From positions 1 through 28,829 of the IMG/VR virus record IMGVR_UViG_3300042731_007028: 28,829 nt of DNA; one strand, written 5' to 3'. The translations under genes were made by a program, and so were the position numbers. This stretch comes from a virus. Every line of letters starts with the position of its first letter. Within the stretch, counting starts at the first letter, position 1. A model generated the notes under the pieces. The model was not told where the DNA came from, searched no databases, and worked only from the letters and a program-made list of their open reading frames with translations. This document shows, piece after piece, positions 14,868-23,174 of this stretch.

Positions 14868-17800
14868 TCAACCCGTTGTCTTACGCATGCCCGTGCCCCC
14901 GATGCTGAATCCGGTGTATTTCCCCGCCTTGACCGCCGCCCATACATCCGCATCCCGAACCTTCACTGACATTATCCAGCTGCCCGCGCGCACGTGGCCC
15001 GTTCCGATCTGCATCGCTTTAGGGGCAATGTAGCTCTCAATCACCTCGATGGGCCCTTTCTTCTTGTGCTGCAACCCCACCACCCGCGAGCGCACCAGAA
15101 ACTTGTGCGCCGCCGCCTCGATCTCCGGCGCCGAGATGTAATCCCCGTGCAAGTCCTCCACGTCGGGCTCCATCACCACGCCGGTAATAATCTGCTGGTC
15201 TTTATCTTGTTTGGCAATTTTAACCACGTAATCTTTTTGCACCCGGTCCGTGGTGCTGACTCGCTGAGGCTTTACACCAGGCCCCGCCCAGATCAATGCT
15301 TTGTGGCCCCGGGCCTTTAATCGCTTGACCGTGTCCTCCCGCGTGTTCGTTTCGATAAACGGTTTCTGATCCTCCGGCTTCGTCACCATCCACGCCCGCC
15401 CTTCCTTGCCGATAGGCACTGACTGAATCAAATAACGCCCCTTGAGTTTATTCCCGTGCAAAAACACCTCGACGAAGTGGCGGTGACGCACGCCCATCTC
15501 GTACGTCCCGTGATCGAGCGCGAAGAACTTCGCCCACGTCTGCGATGTTGCCCCCACGCCGCCCGGCTCACTGACGAATGGTTTATCCACACCCACAGTC
15601 AACCAGTCTTTCGGCTGGGCCAGTTTGAACGTGCCGCGCAACGGTTTATCTGTGCCACTTAACGCCAGCAGTCGGTCGCCACCAGTACGCTTGTTGTCCG
15701 CCGCCGTGCCAATGAACACCGAAAACCCCCACAGCGCGTCGTCCGCCTCAAACCGCAAGTCCCCGTGCACGCTGTGATCCGTTTCCAACAGCTGCTTATC
15801 GCTCGACGCTTTTTCATCGTCCGACAAGCCACGCCAATGGTGCTGGAAGACAAAGTCGCCCTCCCCACTTTTAGGGTACAGCGAATCCCAATTGTCTTTC
15901 CAAAACCGCTCAGCCGACGCCGCGCGTGTGTCGCCTTCTTCGTCTTTCTGTTTCGCCACGTGCTGCAACACGCCGCCCCGTCGGGCAACATCCACCGCCT
16001 GCGAAGTGGTGTAGGGTGTTTGACGGGAAGCGTCCACATCAAGCACATTTGCCCCCAACCACGTTAATGTGTCGGCCGCCTTATCCGGCACCAACTCCAG
16101 CACATGCACAGTAAGGATGTCACCATTATCCGCCTTAACCTCTGTGTTGAACGACCAACCTAAATCAATATAACCATCCATCGTGTTTGACCACACGTCC
16201 CCCTTCGAAGGCGCGAGTCCGCCCCGGTAGTTCCACCCCGTCTTTACTTTCTTTCTATCCAGCACGACCACCTTCAGTTCAACCACTTTCTTCAACTTGC
16301 TCCAGTCCGACGTCCCGCCCGTGGGGTAGGGCGAATCTGCTGCTTTAGCCACCACACCCTCCGACCGGTCAAACTTAAATCCCCAACGCACCGCGTCTTC
16401 CAGCTGCGCTTTCGTATTGACCATGCGATCGGGCGACACACGCAATAACTTCTTATCGGATAACGTCAATCGATCCAGCGCGCGCTTACGAGCCTCAACC
16501 GGTTCATCCCCCAATGGTTCGTCATAATACGGCAGATCAAAGACAGTCAGCACGGGATATTCATCCGCTTCGAATTCAATCTTGTCGCGGTTAAAGCGCA
16601 TTAACTCAGGCCGGGGCAGGCGCTTGCCGTCACGCTCAATGCCCAGGTCGGCGTCCAGCACCCAATCGCCCGTCAGTTTGCGCAACGCCGCGCCCAACGT
16701 CGGCAACTTGGGCAGCAAATCCACATCCGCTTTCCCTTCCGACCACAGCCGCAGCCGGTCGCCTTGCCGCTCCGCCACGACCCGGAAGCCGTTCCACTTA
16801 GGGCCAACCATGACGGGCAGACGGCCCGTTGCCCAGTCCCACAGGGCGTCTACGCTGAATAACTCCGTCACGCCAGCCAGTAGTGGCTTGGGTGGGGTAA
16901 ATGGCGTAAACGGGCGCACACGCGCTTTCGAGACTAAGTAAGTATTACTTAGTAATGGCTTACGTAATTTACCCCGGACGTAAACTCGGGGGGGCGTGCC
17001 GACCTCTTCCAGCCGATCCACCTCGAACCGAGGCCGATCCTCGATCAACGCCGGATCCGTCCAGAACGCGAACGACGACAGGTTGTAAAACGTCTTGTGT
17101 TCAGGATGTGCGAACGCACCGTCCCCCGCCGTGCTGGGCACCTCGAACACGAAGACCCCTCCCGGCTTTAACACCCGATGCACCTCCCGCAGAATTTTGT
17201 CCATATCTTCCAGGTGTTCCAGGGAATGATTCGCCCGCACCACCGCTACGCTGTCATCCGAGGCAGGGATGCCCAGAGCGAGATCATGCACGCGGTCCAC
17301 ACCCGCCGCCGCCGGATCGCGATCAATGCCGGTATATCCCGGCAACACCTCGTCGCCACAACCTAAGTTGAGTTTAAGCGGCGTCTCGTCCTCGTCACCC
17401 GGATCAAGCGGCTCAATGTATTCGTTACCCAGTCGAAGCATGAACGAGGGGGGTCGCAGGGCGTCGACTGTGCCATAAAACTCAGTGCATAACGTGACGT
17501 GCGGCTCATAAGTTTCGTAATCCCAGCTCGCGCCCAACGACCGCGCTTGCTCATATTGCTGCTTCAGCACGTCGCTCTCCAAAGTGAGTACCAGCGTATT
17601 GCCGAACAGCTTGAGCCTTTCCGGTTTAACTATGACGGACTGAGCGCGCGGCTTGTACCCTTTAAACGGTCGGCGGCTGTATACCGTGGTAGCGTGCATG
17701 TCAGCCGGCGCAACCCGGTGCACACGATCTACACTCTTACAAGTCTTTAGGACAGTCTTGTTCAACCAATCATAGAGCCGATCAGCGCTGGTGGGGTGCA

Positions 17801-19070
17801 CCTTAAATGCAGCGTATACGCCACCACTCGACGCCGCCTTCTCAATATCCTGCAGTACGTCGTCCACCCAACGTTGAGCAGGCTCCCCACCCCACAACAG
17901 GTAAGCAATAGTCCCCGCCGTCGGCCCGCCGTCCGTATCTTTCTTGTCGGGCGCGTAATTGCGCTTGTGGCGAGACAGGAATGCGTTGACACGGTTAATT
18001 TCATTCACACTTAACGATTCACCCGCCGCCAATTGTTTCGCCCGCCGCACCCCCGATCCGATTCCCTGTGCTGCTGCCTCACTCGGACTGAGTCCCCCCC
18101 GGTCCCATTTCTCACGCAATGCCAAGCCGCGCTTAGCGGCCGCACGCACCGCCTTAGGGGGAGTGAAACGTCGCGACCGTGCCTTGACTAGTTGCACCTC
18201 AGCATCCTTACGCCGCCTCAGCACTAGGTCGTAAACCGGCATGTAATCCGCGTGGGGTCCTTGCGGATTGTCAATGAAGTGCAACGTCTCTTCTTTGTCC
18301 GGATCCAACGCCTTGCGCGCTTGCAACCAGATATTTTCCGCCTGAATTAAAAAATTATCTTCAGCATCTCGGCGCGCGCGGAACAACACGTCCATATCGT
18401 TAGGGGGTTTCGTCGCGTCAGCCTGAACGCTGGAGCCCACTACACATACGAAATCCTTTACCACCACCAAATCGCCGTCGTCTGTCGTCGGTTCTTCCTG
18501 CTTGCCCAGCTGTTGCGCCGCTCGTGCAAGGGGCGTCTCCGTATCCACCACAACGCCTTTGTCTTGTAACGCCCGCAGCACCCAGGCCGCCGCGTTAACA
18601 AAATTCTCCACCGCACGCCCTTCGCGCTTCGCACTGGCATACCACTGACTCAAGCGCAGCCAGGCCAATTGCAGTTCGTCTTTTGGCGTCTTCGCCAACT
18701 TAGCCGGCACCATCTCTTCCAGGCTGACCTTAAATAACGGCGTCTCGTCATCCTCGTCGTCAGGTCGGGGCCGGGCAATTGCCAACGGCCCGCCCACGTG
18801 CACATCGCCTACCGTGGGTTGCGCCTTCGTCGTCAGTTCTTCCCCCAGTTCGTCCGCCGCAATAGGTGGGGCTAGATCAATTAAATGCTGAACCGTGCTC
18901 TTGTTGATGTCCATCACCTGGCGCAATCCGCTGTCCAGATGCGCCGCGCACACATCCAACCGCCGCGCGCCGCCCGCCCACAGTAGCACCTTAGTCGCCG
19001 AGCCACCACAGAAGAAGCACTGTGGGTCGGTCCCCATCAGTTGCGCTTGGTGGATATGGTCCTCAGTCAT
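14868..19070 (-). CDS. Giant multidomain protein with C-terminal XkdF prohead protease
   Basis: A single 1400-residue frame. Domains read by eye: 1-50, Cys/His finger (CxxC at 18-21, CxxH at 41-44); 200-295, nucleotidyltransferase-like (GSS at 212, DMD at 225, D281); 300-411, a phage domain with QGIGSGVRRA and GTIAYLLWGGEPAQRW; 416-548, Acb1-like 2H phosphoesterase (HAT 459-461, HVT 524-526); 564-715, SAM methyltransferase (LNLGCG, NHSLEHL); 735-1035, ATP-dependent DNA ligase (KWNG 758-761, EGVVAK 904-909, WSKLKK 923-928); 1070-1233, LigD-like 3'-phosphoesterase (HxDxR 1102-1106); 1278-1396, XkdF protease (DLHGDYIS, GLQHKKKG, GSWIMSVKV, YTGFSIGG). It overlaps the Cys/His gene (ATGA) and lies just before the scaffold. 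I infer that the enzyme domains are packaged with the protease and released by cleavage. Activities are untested. Confidence 0.88.
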   Translation of the reverse strand: MTEDHIHQAQLMGTDPQCFFCGGSATKVLLWAGGARRLDVCAAHLDSGLRQVMDINKSTVQHLIDLAPPIAADELGEELTTKAQPTVGDVHVGGPLAIARPRPDDEDDETPLFKVSLEEMVPAKLAKTPKDELQLAWLRLSQWYASAKREGRAVENFVNAAAWVLRALQDKGVVVDTETPLARAAQQLGKQEEPTTDDGDLVVVKDFVCVVGSSVQADATKPPNDMDVLFRARRDAEDNFLIQAENIWLQARKALDPDKEETLHFIDNPQGPHADYMPVYDLVLRRRKDAEVQLVKARSRRFTPPKAVRAAAKRGLALREKWDRGGLSPSEAAAQGIGSGVRRAKQLAAGESLSVNEINRVNAFLSRHKRNYAPDKKDTDGGPTAGTIAYLLWGGEPAQRWVDDVLQDIEKAASSGGVYAAFKVHPTSADRLYDWLNKTVLKTCKSVDRVHRVAPADMHATTVYSRRPFKGYKPRAQSVIVKPERLKLFGNTLVLTLESDVLKQQYEQARSLGASWDYETYEPHVTLCTEFYGTVDALRPPSFMLRLGNEYIEPLDPGDEDETPLKLNLGCGDEVLPGYTGIDRDPAAAGVDRVHDLALGIPASDDSVAVVRANHSLEHLEDMDKILREVHRVLKPGGVFVFEVPSTAGDGAFAHPEHKTFYNLSSFAFWTDPALIEDRPRFEVDRLEEVGTPPRVYVRGKLRKPLLSNTYLVSKARVRPFTPFTPPKPLLAGVTELFSVDALWDWATGRLPVMVGPKWNGFRVVAERQGDRLRLWSEGKADVDLLPKLPTLGAALRKLTGDWVLDADLGIERDGKRLPRPELMRFNRDKIEFEADEYPVLTVFDLPYYDEPLGDEPVEARKRALDRLTLSDKKLLRVSPDRMVNTKAQLEDAVRWGFKFDRSEGVVAKAADSPYPTGGTSDWSKLKKVVELKVVVLDRKKVKTGWNYRGGLAPSKGDVWSNTMDGYIDLGWSFNTEVKADNGDILTVHVLELVPDKAADTLTWLGANVLDVDASRQTPYTTSQAVDVARRGGVLQHVAKQKDEEGDTRAASAERFWKDNWDSLYPKSGEGDFVFQHHWRGLSDDEKASSDKQLLETDHSVHGDLRFEADDALWGFSVFIGTAADNKRTGGDRLLALSGTDKPLRGTFKLAQPKDWLTVGVDKPFVSEPGGVGATSQTWAKFFALDHGTYEMGVRHRHFVEVFLHGNKLKGRYLIQSVPIGKEGRAWMVTKPEDQKPFIETNTREDTVKRLKARGHKALIWAGPGVKPQRVSTTDRVQKDYVVKIAKQDKDQQIITGVVMEPDVEDLHGDYISAPEIEAAAHKFLVRSRVVGLQHKKKGPIEVIESYIAPKAMQIGTGHVRAGSWIMSVKVRDADVWAAVKAGKYTGFSIGGTGMRKTTG
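16933..16953. repeat. Short perfect inverted repeat inside the giant gene
   Basis: ACTAAGTAA, GTA, TTACTTAGT: two perfect 9-base arms around 3 bases. It is AT-rich within a GC-rich coding sequence, at the linker between the methyltransferase and ligase domains (codons for LLSNTYLV). It may be chance, a binding site or a weak RNA hairpin. Confidence 0.4.
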
Positions 19071-19273
19071 AACGCATTCTCATTCAGTTTGTGATCACCG
19101 CACCAGTCATCAAAATACACTACCGGGAAGCCTTGCATGCTCGGCGCATGCCGGCGGCAACGGCCAACCGATTTCACCGACTGCGCAGACACTTTGTCTA
19201 CGTAGAATCTACACGTTCGGCACCGCATGCCTTCGCCGCGGCCCGCCCAGTTATCCGTCTTTTGATCCGTCAT
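19067..19273 (-). CDS. Small Cys/His (zinc-binding type) protein
   Basis: This 68-residue protein starts at ATG 19273 (MTDQKTDNWAGRGEGMRCRT). It holds C-x2-C (MRCRTCRFYV), then CRRH and WCGDH, four Cys and two suitable His, so a small zinc-bound fold is likely. Similar small CxxC...WCGxH proteins are common in proteobacterial phages, with no agreed role. The start lies inside the portal gene's last codons (23-base overlap) and its stop overlaps the start of the giant gene (ATGA), which supports it as a real coupled gene. The giant protein also opens with a CxxC...CxxH finger. I do not know its function. Confidence 0.75.
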   Translation of the reverse strand: MTDQKTDNWAGRGEGMRCRTCRFYVDKVSAQSVKSVGRCRRHAPSMQGFPVVYFDDWCGDHKLNENAL

Positions 19274-20654
19274 CGCCGTCTTCTTCTGCCGGTTTAAACT
19301 GAGGATCCTCGTCTTCATCCGGTGGATCCGATCGCGGCGCGCGGCCACTTGCCATCTCATCTTCATCCTTCTTCTTCGGCAAAGAGGCAAAGCCCCGCAA
19401 CACGTTTTCCAACTCATCATCAGGGAACAATTCCACACCCGCTCCGGCCAGCTTGGCTAGATACTCACCCAACTCTTTAAGGTCCGGCGTTTCCACATCG
19501 CCATGCACGAAGACCGGCAGATCCATCAGATCGTACCCGTTAAGTTGAAACAAGCGCGGCACCGCGTATTGATTGAACACCGCCGCGATCTCATCCATGA
19601 ACGCGCCCAATGCAACCCCGAACAAATCCGTCTTGTTGGAACTGAGCGCAAAGCTGCCGACCTTTTCATGGCCCAGTAAAATAAAATCCGCTAACATCGT
19701 CATGGCAATGCGTTGCTCGTAACGTCCAACTATTTCGTTCGTGCTAAACTGGCGACTACCTCCGGTACTCAACAACTTCAGTTCATATAATAGATTGCCT
19801 TTGTCATCACGCCCGCCCGGCATGACGATGCCCTCTTGCTCGTCACGGCGTATATTGCGCACGATGTTTTTCAACTCCGTGTACACCTGCGCATCTTCGG
19901 CGCTAGCGCCTGACACCATAATTTTAGTCGGCGCATATATTACCGGCAAGCCCGCTAAGTCGCGCTCAATGCCGATGCCTTCAATTTCCTCGATACGCTT
20001 CTTAAAGAACCACGGGCGAAATGCGTTGCGCAATACACTCCGTCCGTCCGGATTATTCTTGTGGGACGACGTGCGAAACAACAGCGCTTTCTCGATCGGT
20101 ATCGTGTAAATCTGCCCGTTGATCGGGTCACGCTGCACGAAACCTTGCACGCCACCGTCATCGTCAATCAGCCAGTGGTCCAAAGTATCTTGCGCACGAA
20201 TCGGAATCTTACGCCAACCAATTTTACCATCTGTATATTTGCTGCGGCGCGCAGGGTCTTTGTTGCGAGAACCTAACCTACGCTTATACACCAACTCACT
20301 GTAACAAAATCCGTAAGGCAAAAAAGACAGTATTTCGCTGACTAAGTTATCCCAGGACTGCGACATGTCCTCCTTCACACTCTCCAGAAACTCAGCCGCC
20401 GCCAGATCATCCGGTTTGTCACTCTGTGATTCGACCCGCCAATCCACCTGTCGAATTAGCATATCCACCGCGAACAATATGGCGCCGATGATGGGGTCGT
20501 TGTCACGCATTTCGCGCAGCGTCTTCCATCGACGCAAGTCCATCAGCTCGCGGACCCACTCCTCGTCGATGCGGCCCTGCCAGTGTTTAAGACCGGTCGT
20601 GCCGACCTCACTGGTCAGTTTAATAGGCTTATCGTTTTGATCTTTTATCGCCAT
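19251..20654 (-). CDS. Portal protein (DUF935, Mu gp29-like)
   Basis: This 467-residue protein begins MAIKDQNDKPIKLTSEVG and shows the portal order: REMRDNDPIIGAILFAVDML followed by IRQVDWRVE, SFLPYGFCYSELVYK, RRLGSRNKD, DTLDHWLIDDDGGVQGFVQR, KALLFRTSSHKNNPDGRS and VLRNAFRPWFFKKRIEEIEG, then AMTMLADFILLGHEKVGSFA. It forms the dodecameric DNA-entry vertex to which terminase and the adaptor bind. The C-terminal 40 residues are acidic and Pro-rich, probably disordered (SDPPDEDEDPQFKPAEEDGD). Length is close to the Mu gp29 type. It follows the gpF-like gene rather than preceding it, unlike Mu and most of its relatives. The ATG at 20654 has only a weak ribosome site. Confidence 0.9.
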   Translation of the reverse strand: MAIKDQNDKPIKLTSEVGTTGLKHWQGRIDEEWVRELMDLRRWKTLREMRDNDPIIGAILFAVDMLIRQVDWRVESQSDKPDDLAAAEFLESVKEDMSQSWDNLVSEILSFLPYGFCYSELVYKRRLGSRNKDPARRSKYTDGKIGWRKIPIRAQDTLDHWLIDDDGGVQGFVQRDPINGQIYTIPIEKALLFRTSSHKNNPDGRSVLRNAFRPWFFKKRIEEIEGIGIERDLAGLPVIYAPTKIMVSGASAEDAQVYTELKNIVRNIRRDEQEGIVMPGGRDDKGNLLYELKLLSTGGSRQFSTNEIVGRYEQRIAMTMLADFILLGHEKVGSFALSSNKTDLFGVALGAFMDEIAAVFNQYAVPRLFQLNGYDLMDLPVFVHGDVETPDLKELGEYLAKLAGAGVELFPDDELENVLRGFASLPKKKDEDEMASGRAPRSDPPDEDEDPQFKPAEEDGDDGSKDG

Positions 20655-20667
20655 GCAATTCTATCCA

Positions 20668-21600
20668 TTACGTATTTAACACCATGGCACACCGACAGTG
20701 CGGATGGAGGGTCGGACCCATCACCGGTCCCAGAGGTGTATCGAACGACATGCCGATAGGTACGCCATCTGGATTCAATTCCGGGACTGATAAGCATAAT
20801 TTACACGTCACATCGTCCGGCGTAATCTGCCACGCCTTCCTCACGTCAGGACCCAACAACCCCTGATCCAACGCTTGCGCCCACGCTTCTTCTTGTCCCG
20901 CATTCACCGCGTTGATAGTTTCCGTTCGCGCGATGCGCGTCGCGCGGTAGCGCAACTGGCGTTGACGATAGCGGTCTGTCATGCGCTTGATCTGTGCCGG
21001 CTTACGCCCTTCGGACACCAGCATTGCTTTGTAATTATCCACCGCGCTTGCTTGACGGGGGGTGAGTGCTAACAGGTCCTTAATCCGTGTTGACTGTTGC
21101 TGAACCGTTAACCCTTGCGCCACGCCCTCAGTGATGATACGGCGAATACCTTCCTTCGTCGCATCACCCACCTGCATTACCAATTGCGCCGCCTTCGTAC
21201 GCGCGTAGTCCGCCGCGCGGGGATTGAAAATATCAAACACGTATTGCGCCTGAATCGATTTCGGTAACAACTGCCCCGCCGCAATTGCCGCTTGATTATA
21301 CGCCCCACGCAACTCGCCAACTAACGGCGCCAGATGTTTATCCAATTGATCAATGCCCAGCGCCGTGAACACCGCCCGTTCGTTACCGCTCTCCAGCGCG
21401 GCCTGTAAAGCTTTTATTTTTGTCGTGCCCTTCATCGCCTCGACCGCCCGCAAAAACTGCCGGCGCACTGCCGGCGTGGCACGATCCGCAAGTTGATGAA
21501 GCACACGATAAAATTGTCGGTTCGTCTTCGGCACCTTACGGATCACGTAATCCGACACATCGCCCGCAGCTTTCTGCAATAAGATTGACTCCGCACTCAT
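20668..21600 (-). CDS. Minor head (head morphogenesis) protein, Mu gpF-like
   Basis: This 310-residue protein begins MSAESILLQKAAGDVSDYVI. The C-terminal third holds the gpF domain: RYRATRIARTETINAVNAGQ, KAWQITPDDVTCKLC and GPTLHPHCRCAM, with CKLC and HCRC as the likely metal-binding pairs. The middle is helical (YNQAAIAAGQLLPKSIQAQY; TVQQQSTRIKDLLALTPRQA). Such proteins are minor capsid components that act in head assembly and are thought in some phages to enter the cell with the DNA. The start overlaps the terminase stop (ATGA). It is encoded before the portal, the reverse of the usual order. Confidence 0.9.
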   Translation of the reverse strand: MSAESILLQKAAGDVSDYVIRKVPKTNRQFYRVLHQLADRATPAVRRQFLRAVEAMKGTTKIKALQAALESGNERAVFTALGIDQLDKHLAPLVGELRGAYNQAAIAAGQLLPKSIQAQYVFDIFNPRAADYARTKAAQLVMQVGDATKEGIRRIITEGVAQGLTVQQQSTRIKDLLALTPRQASAVDNYKAMLVSEGRKPAQIKRMTDRYRQRQLRYRATRIARTETINAVNAGQEEAWAQALDQGLLGPDVRKAWQITPDDVTCKLCLSVPELNPDGVPIGMSFDTPLGPVMGPTLHPHCRCAMVLNT

Positions 21601-23174
21601 ACTCGGCCCCCCCGCCAGGGGCTCTGACGCGTTAAGCTAAACGGCGCAATCGCTGGAACCAGGTGATCCGTTCGCTCACGCTTACGAATGTGTTTTAAAA
21701 ATTGTGACATCGCGTCCAGTTCGTCCCACATAGGTGGGGCGGGGAAGTGACTCAAACATTCTTCGAGGAACGCCAGCCAGGCCGTGGGCACGTGCATCGG
21801 ATCGGGAAGGGAGATAACGCCCGCTTCGAGACTGGGTGTCTGCGTGTCGAACCGCGTAATCTTGTCCGACTCAGGCTCAATCGGAATCACCGGCAAATCC
21901 GTATGCTCTTCCAACTCTTGTATCAACGACGAACCGCTGGATTTATCTTCGATGCAAATCGCGTCGGGGTGCCACTCATCCGCCATCGCAATAACCATGC
22001 GTTTTAACGCCGGATAGCGCACATGATCTTTCCACTGATGGGCCAGGTACCACTGCGCATCGCGCCGGACATACACTTGCCCCACACTGGGATTGTTGAT
22101 CTCTCGTCCTTTTTGTGCGGTGTCGTAACTCAGGATGACTTCGTCGTAACTTGTCGGCAATACCCGATACCGGGGGAACCAATCCGTCTTCACCCGACCG
22201 CCGCCAACAGGGGTGGGGCGCTGCTGGTGCTGGCCCGCGTACCCGTACGTGCCAAGTCGTAATTTCGCCTGGTCTCTCGCCGTCTCGTCAAACCGCGCCG
22301 CATGCAGCAACTCATCTTTCTGCCGAATTTTCTTTTTGCCACTGAGTGGGTATGTAATGACCGTACGACGTTCAGCTTCCTGGGGGATGACGACATGTTC
22401 CCAATGCGCCTCCCGCCGATCCTCCAGCGCTTCATGGAATTGGGCGCTGCGCTTCGCCGCCGCCTGTTGCGATAAAATATGGCCAGTGCTATCGTCCACA
22501 TGCAGTCGCTGCATAATAATCACCTCGGACGATTTCTGGGGATCGTTCTTCCGCGTTGACCAAGTCTGATCCACCCACTCGTTCGTCGCCTTCCGCTCCG
22601 GCTCCGACAGGGAACGCCGGGGATCCATGGGGTCGTCCAGTATCAACTTATCCCCGCCCTCACCCGTCGCGGTACCTCCCACGGAGGTCGCGATGCGGTG
22701 TCCCCTCGCCGTGGTCTGGAACTTCGTCTTCTCGTTCTGATCTCGGGCCAGATGCACTTGCGGGAATACCTGGCGATACCACTCCGACTCAATCACCACG
22801 CGGCAATCGACTGAGTGCTTCGTCGCCAACTTGTCCGCGTAGCTCGCGGCCAATATCTGATCACTCGAATCCTTGCCCAACAACCAAGCAGGCCACCCCA
22901 CCGTGCCGCAGATTGATTTTAGAAATCGGGGGGGCACATTAAGGATTAGATTGATAACTTGTTTTAAATAAACCGCCTCAAGATATTCCGCCATGTAGTC
23001 TATGTGCCAGTTGTGACGATACGCTGTCTTCGGATCCACCGTCGTGAAGACCTTCTTGATAAAAGGAGCCACGTGTTCTCGCATACGCTTCCGCGCTAAC
23101 AACTGTTTCGCCGCTTCCGAGCGAATAATCACAAGGTTCGAGCGGGCCGCCTCAACGGAATTAGTGTTCACCAC
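21597..23174 (-). CDS. terL: Large terminase subunit
   Basis: The product is 525 residues with a GTG start at 23174 (a second GTG follows directly); CGGAG lies about 10 bases upstream. It is the packaging motor. ATPase: Walker-A-like NVPPRFLKSI (residues 79-88, the deviant PPRxxKS form), LILDDPMDP (177-185) as Walker B, preceded by GGTATGEGGDK. Nuclease: VILSYDTAQKG (D351), CIEDKSSGSS (D410), and WDELDAMSQFL near the C-terminus as third acidic cluster. It therefore looks catalytically complete. It overlaps the putative small terminase by 14 bases and the gpF-like gene by 4 (ATGA). Gene order and motifs make this one of the safest calls in the window. The packaging type (cos, pac, repeats) cannot be told from this. 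Confidence 0.95.
   Translation of the reverse strand: MVNTNSVEAARSNLVIIRSEAAKQLLARKRMREHVAPFIKKVFTTVDPKTAYRHNWHIDYMAEYLEAVYLKQVINLILNVPPRFLKSICGTVGWPAWLLGKDSSDQILAASYADKLATKHSVDCRVVIESEWYRQVFPQVHLARDQNEKTKFQTTARGHRIATSVGGTATGEGGDKLILDDPMDPRRSLSEPERKATNEWVDQTWSTRKNDPQKSSEVIIMQRLHVDDSTGHILSQQAAAKRSAQFHEALEDRREAHWEHVVIPQEAERRTVITYPLSGKKKIRQKDELLHAARFDETARDQAKLRLGTYGYAGQHQQRPTPVGGGRVKTDWFPRYRVLPTSYDEVILSYDTAQKGREINNPSVGQVYVRRDAQWYLAHQWKDHVRYPALKRMVIAMADEWHPDAICIEDKSSGSSLIQELEEHTDLPVIPIEPESDKITRFDTQTPSLEAGVISLPDPMHVPTAWLAFLEECLSHFPAPPMWDELDAMSQFLKHIRKRERTDHLVPAIAPFSLTRQSPWRGGRV

Noticed and set aside
16946-16956. TACTTAGTAAT also found at 23768-23778
   Set aside because: An 11-base match between two places is expected by chance in a sequence of this length.
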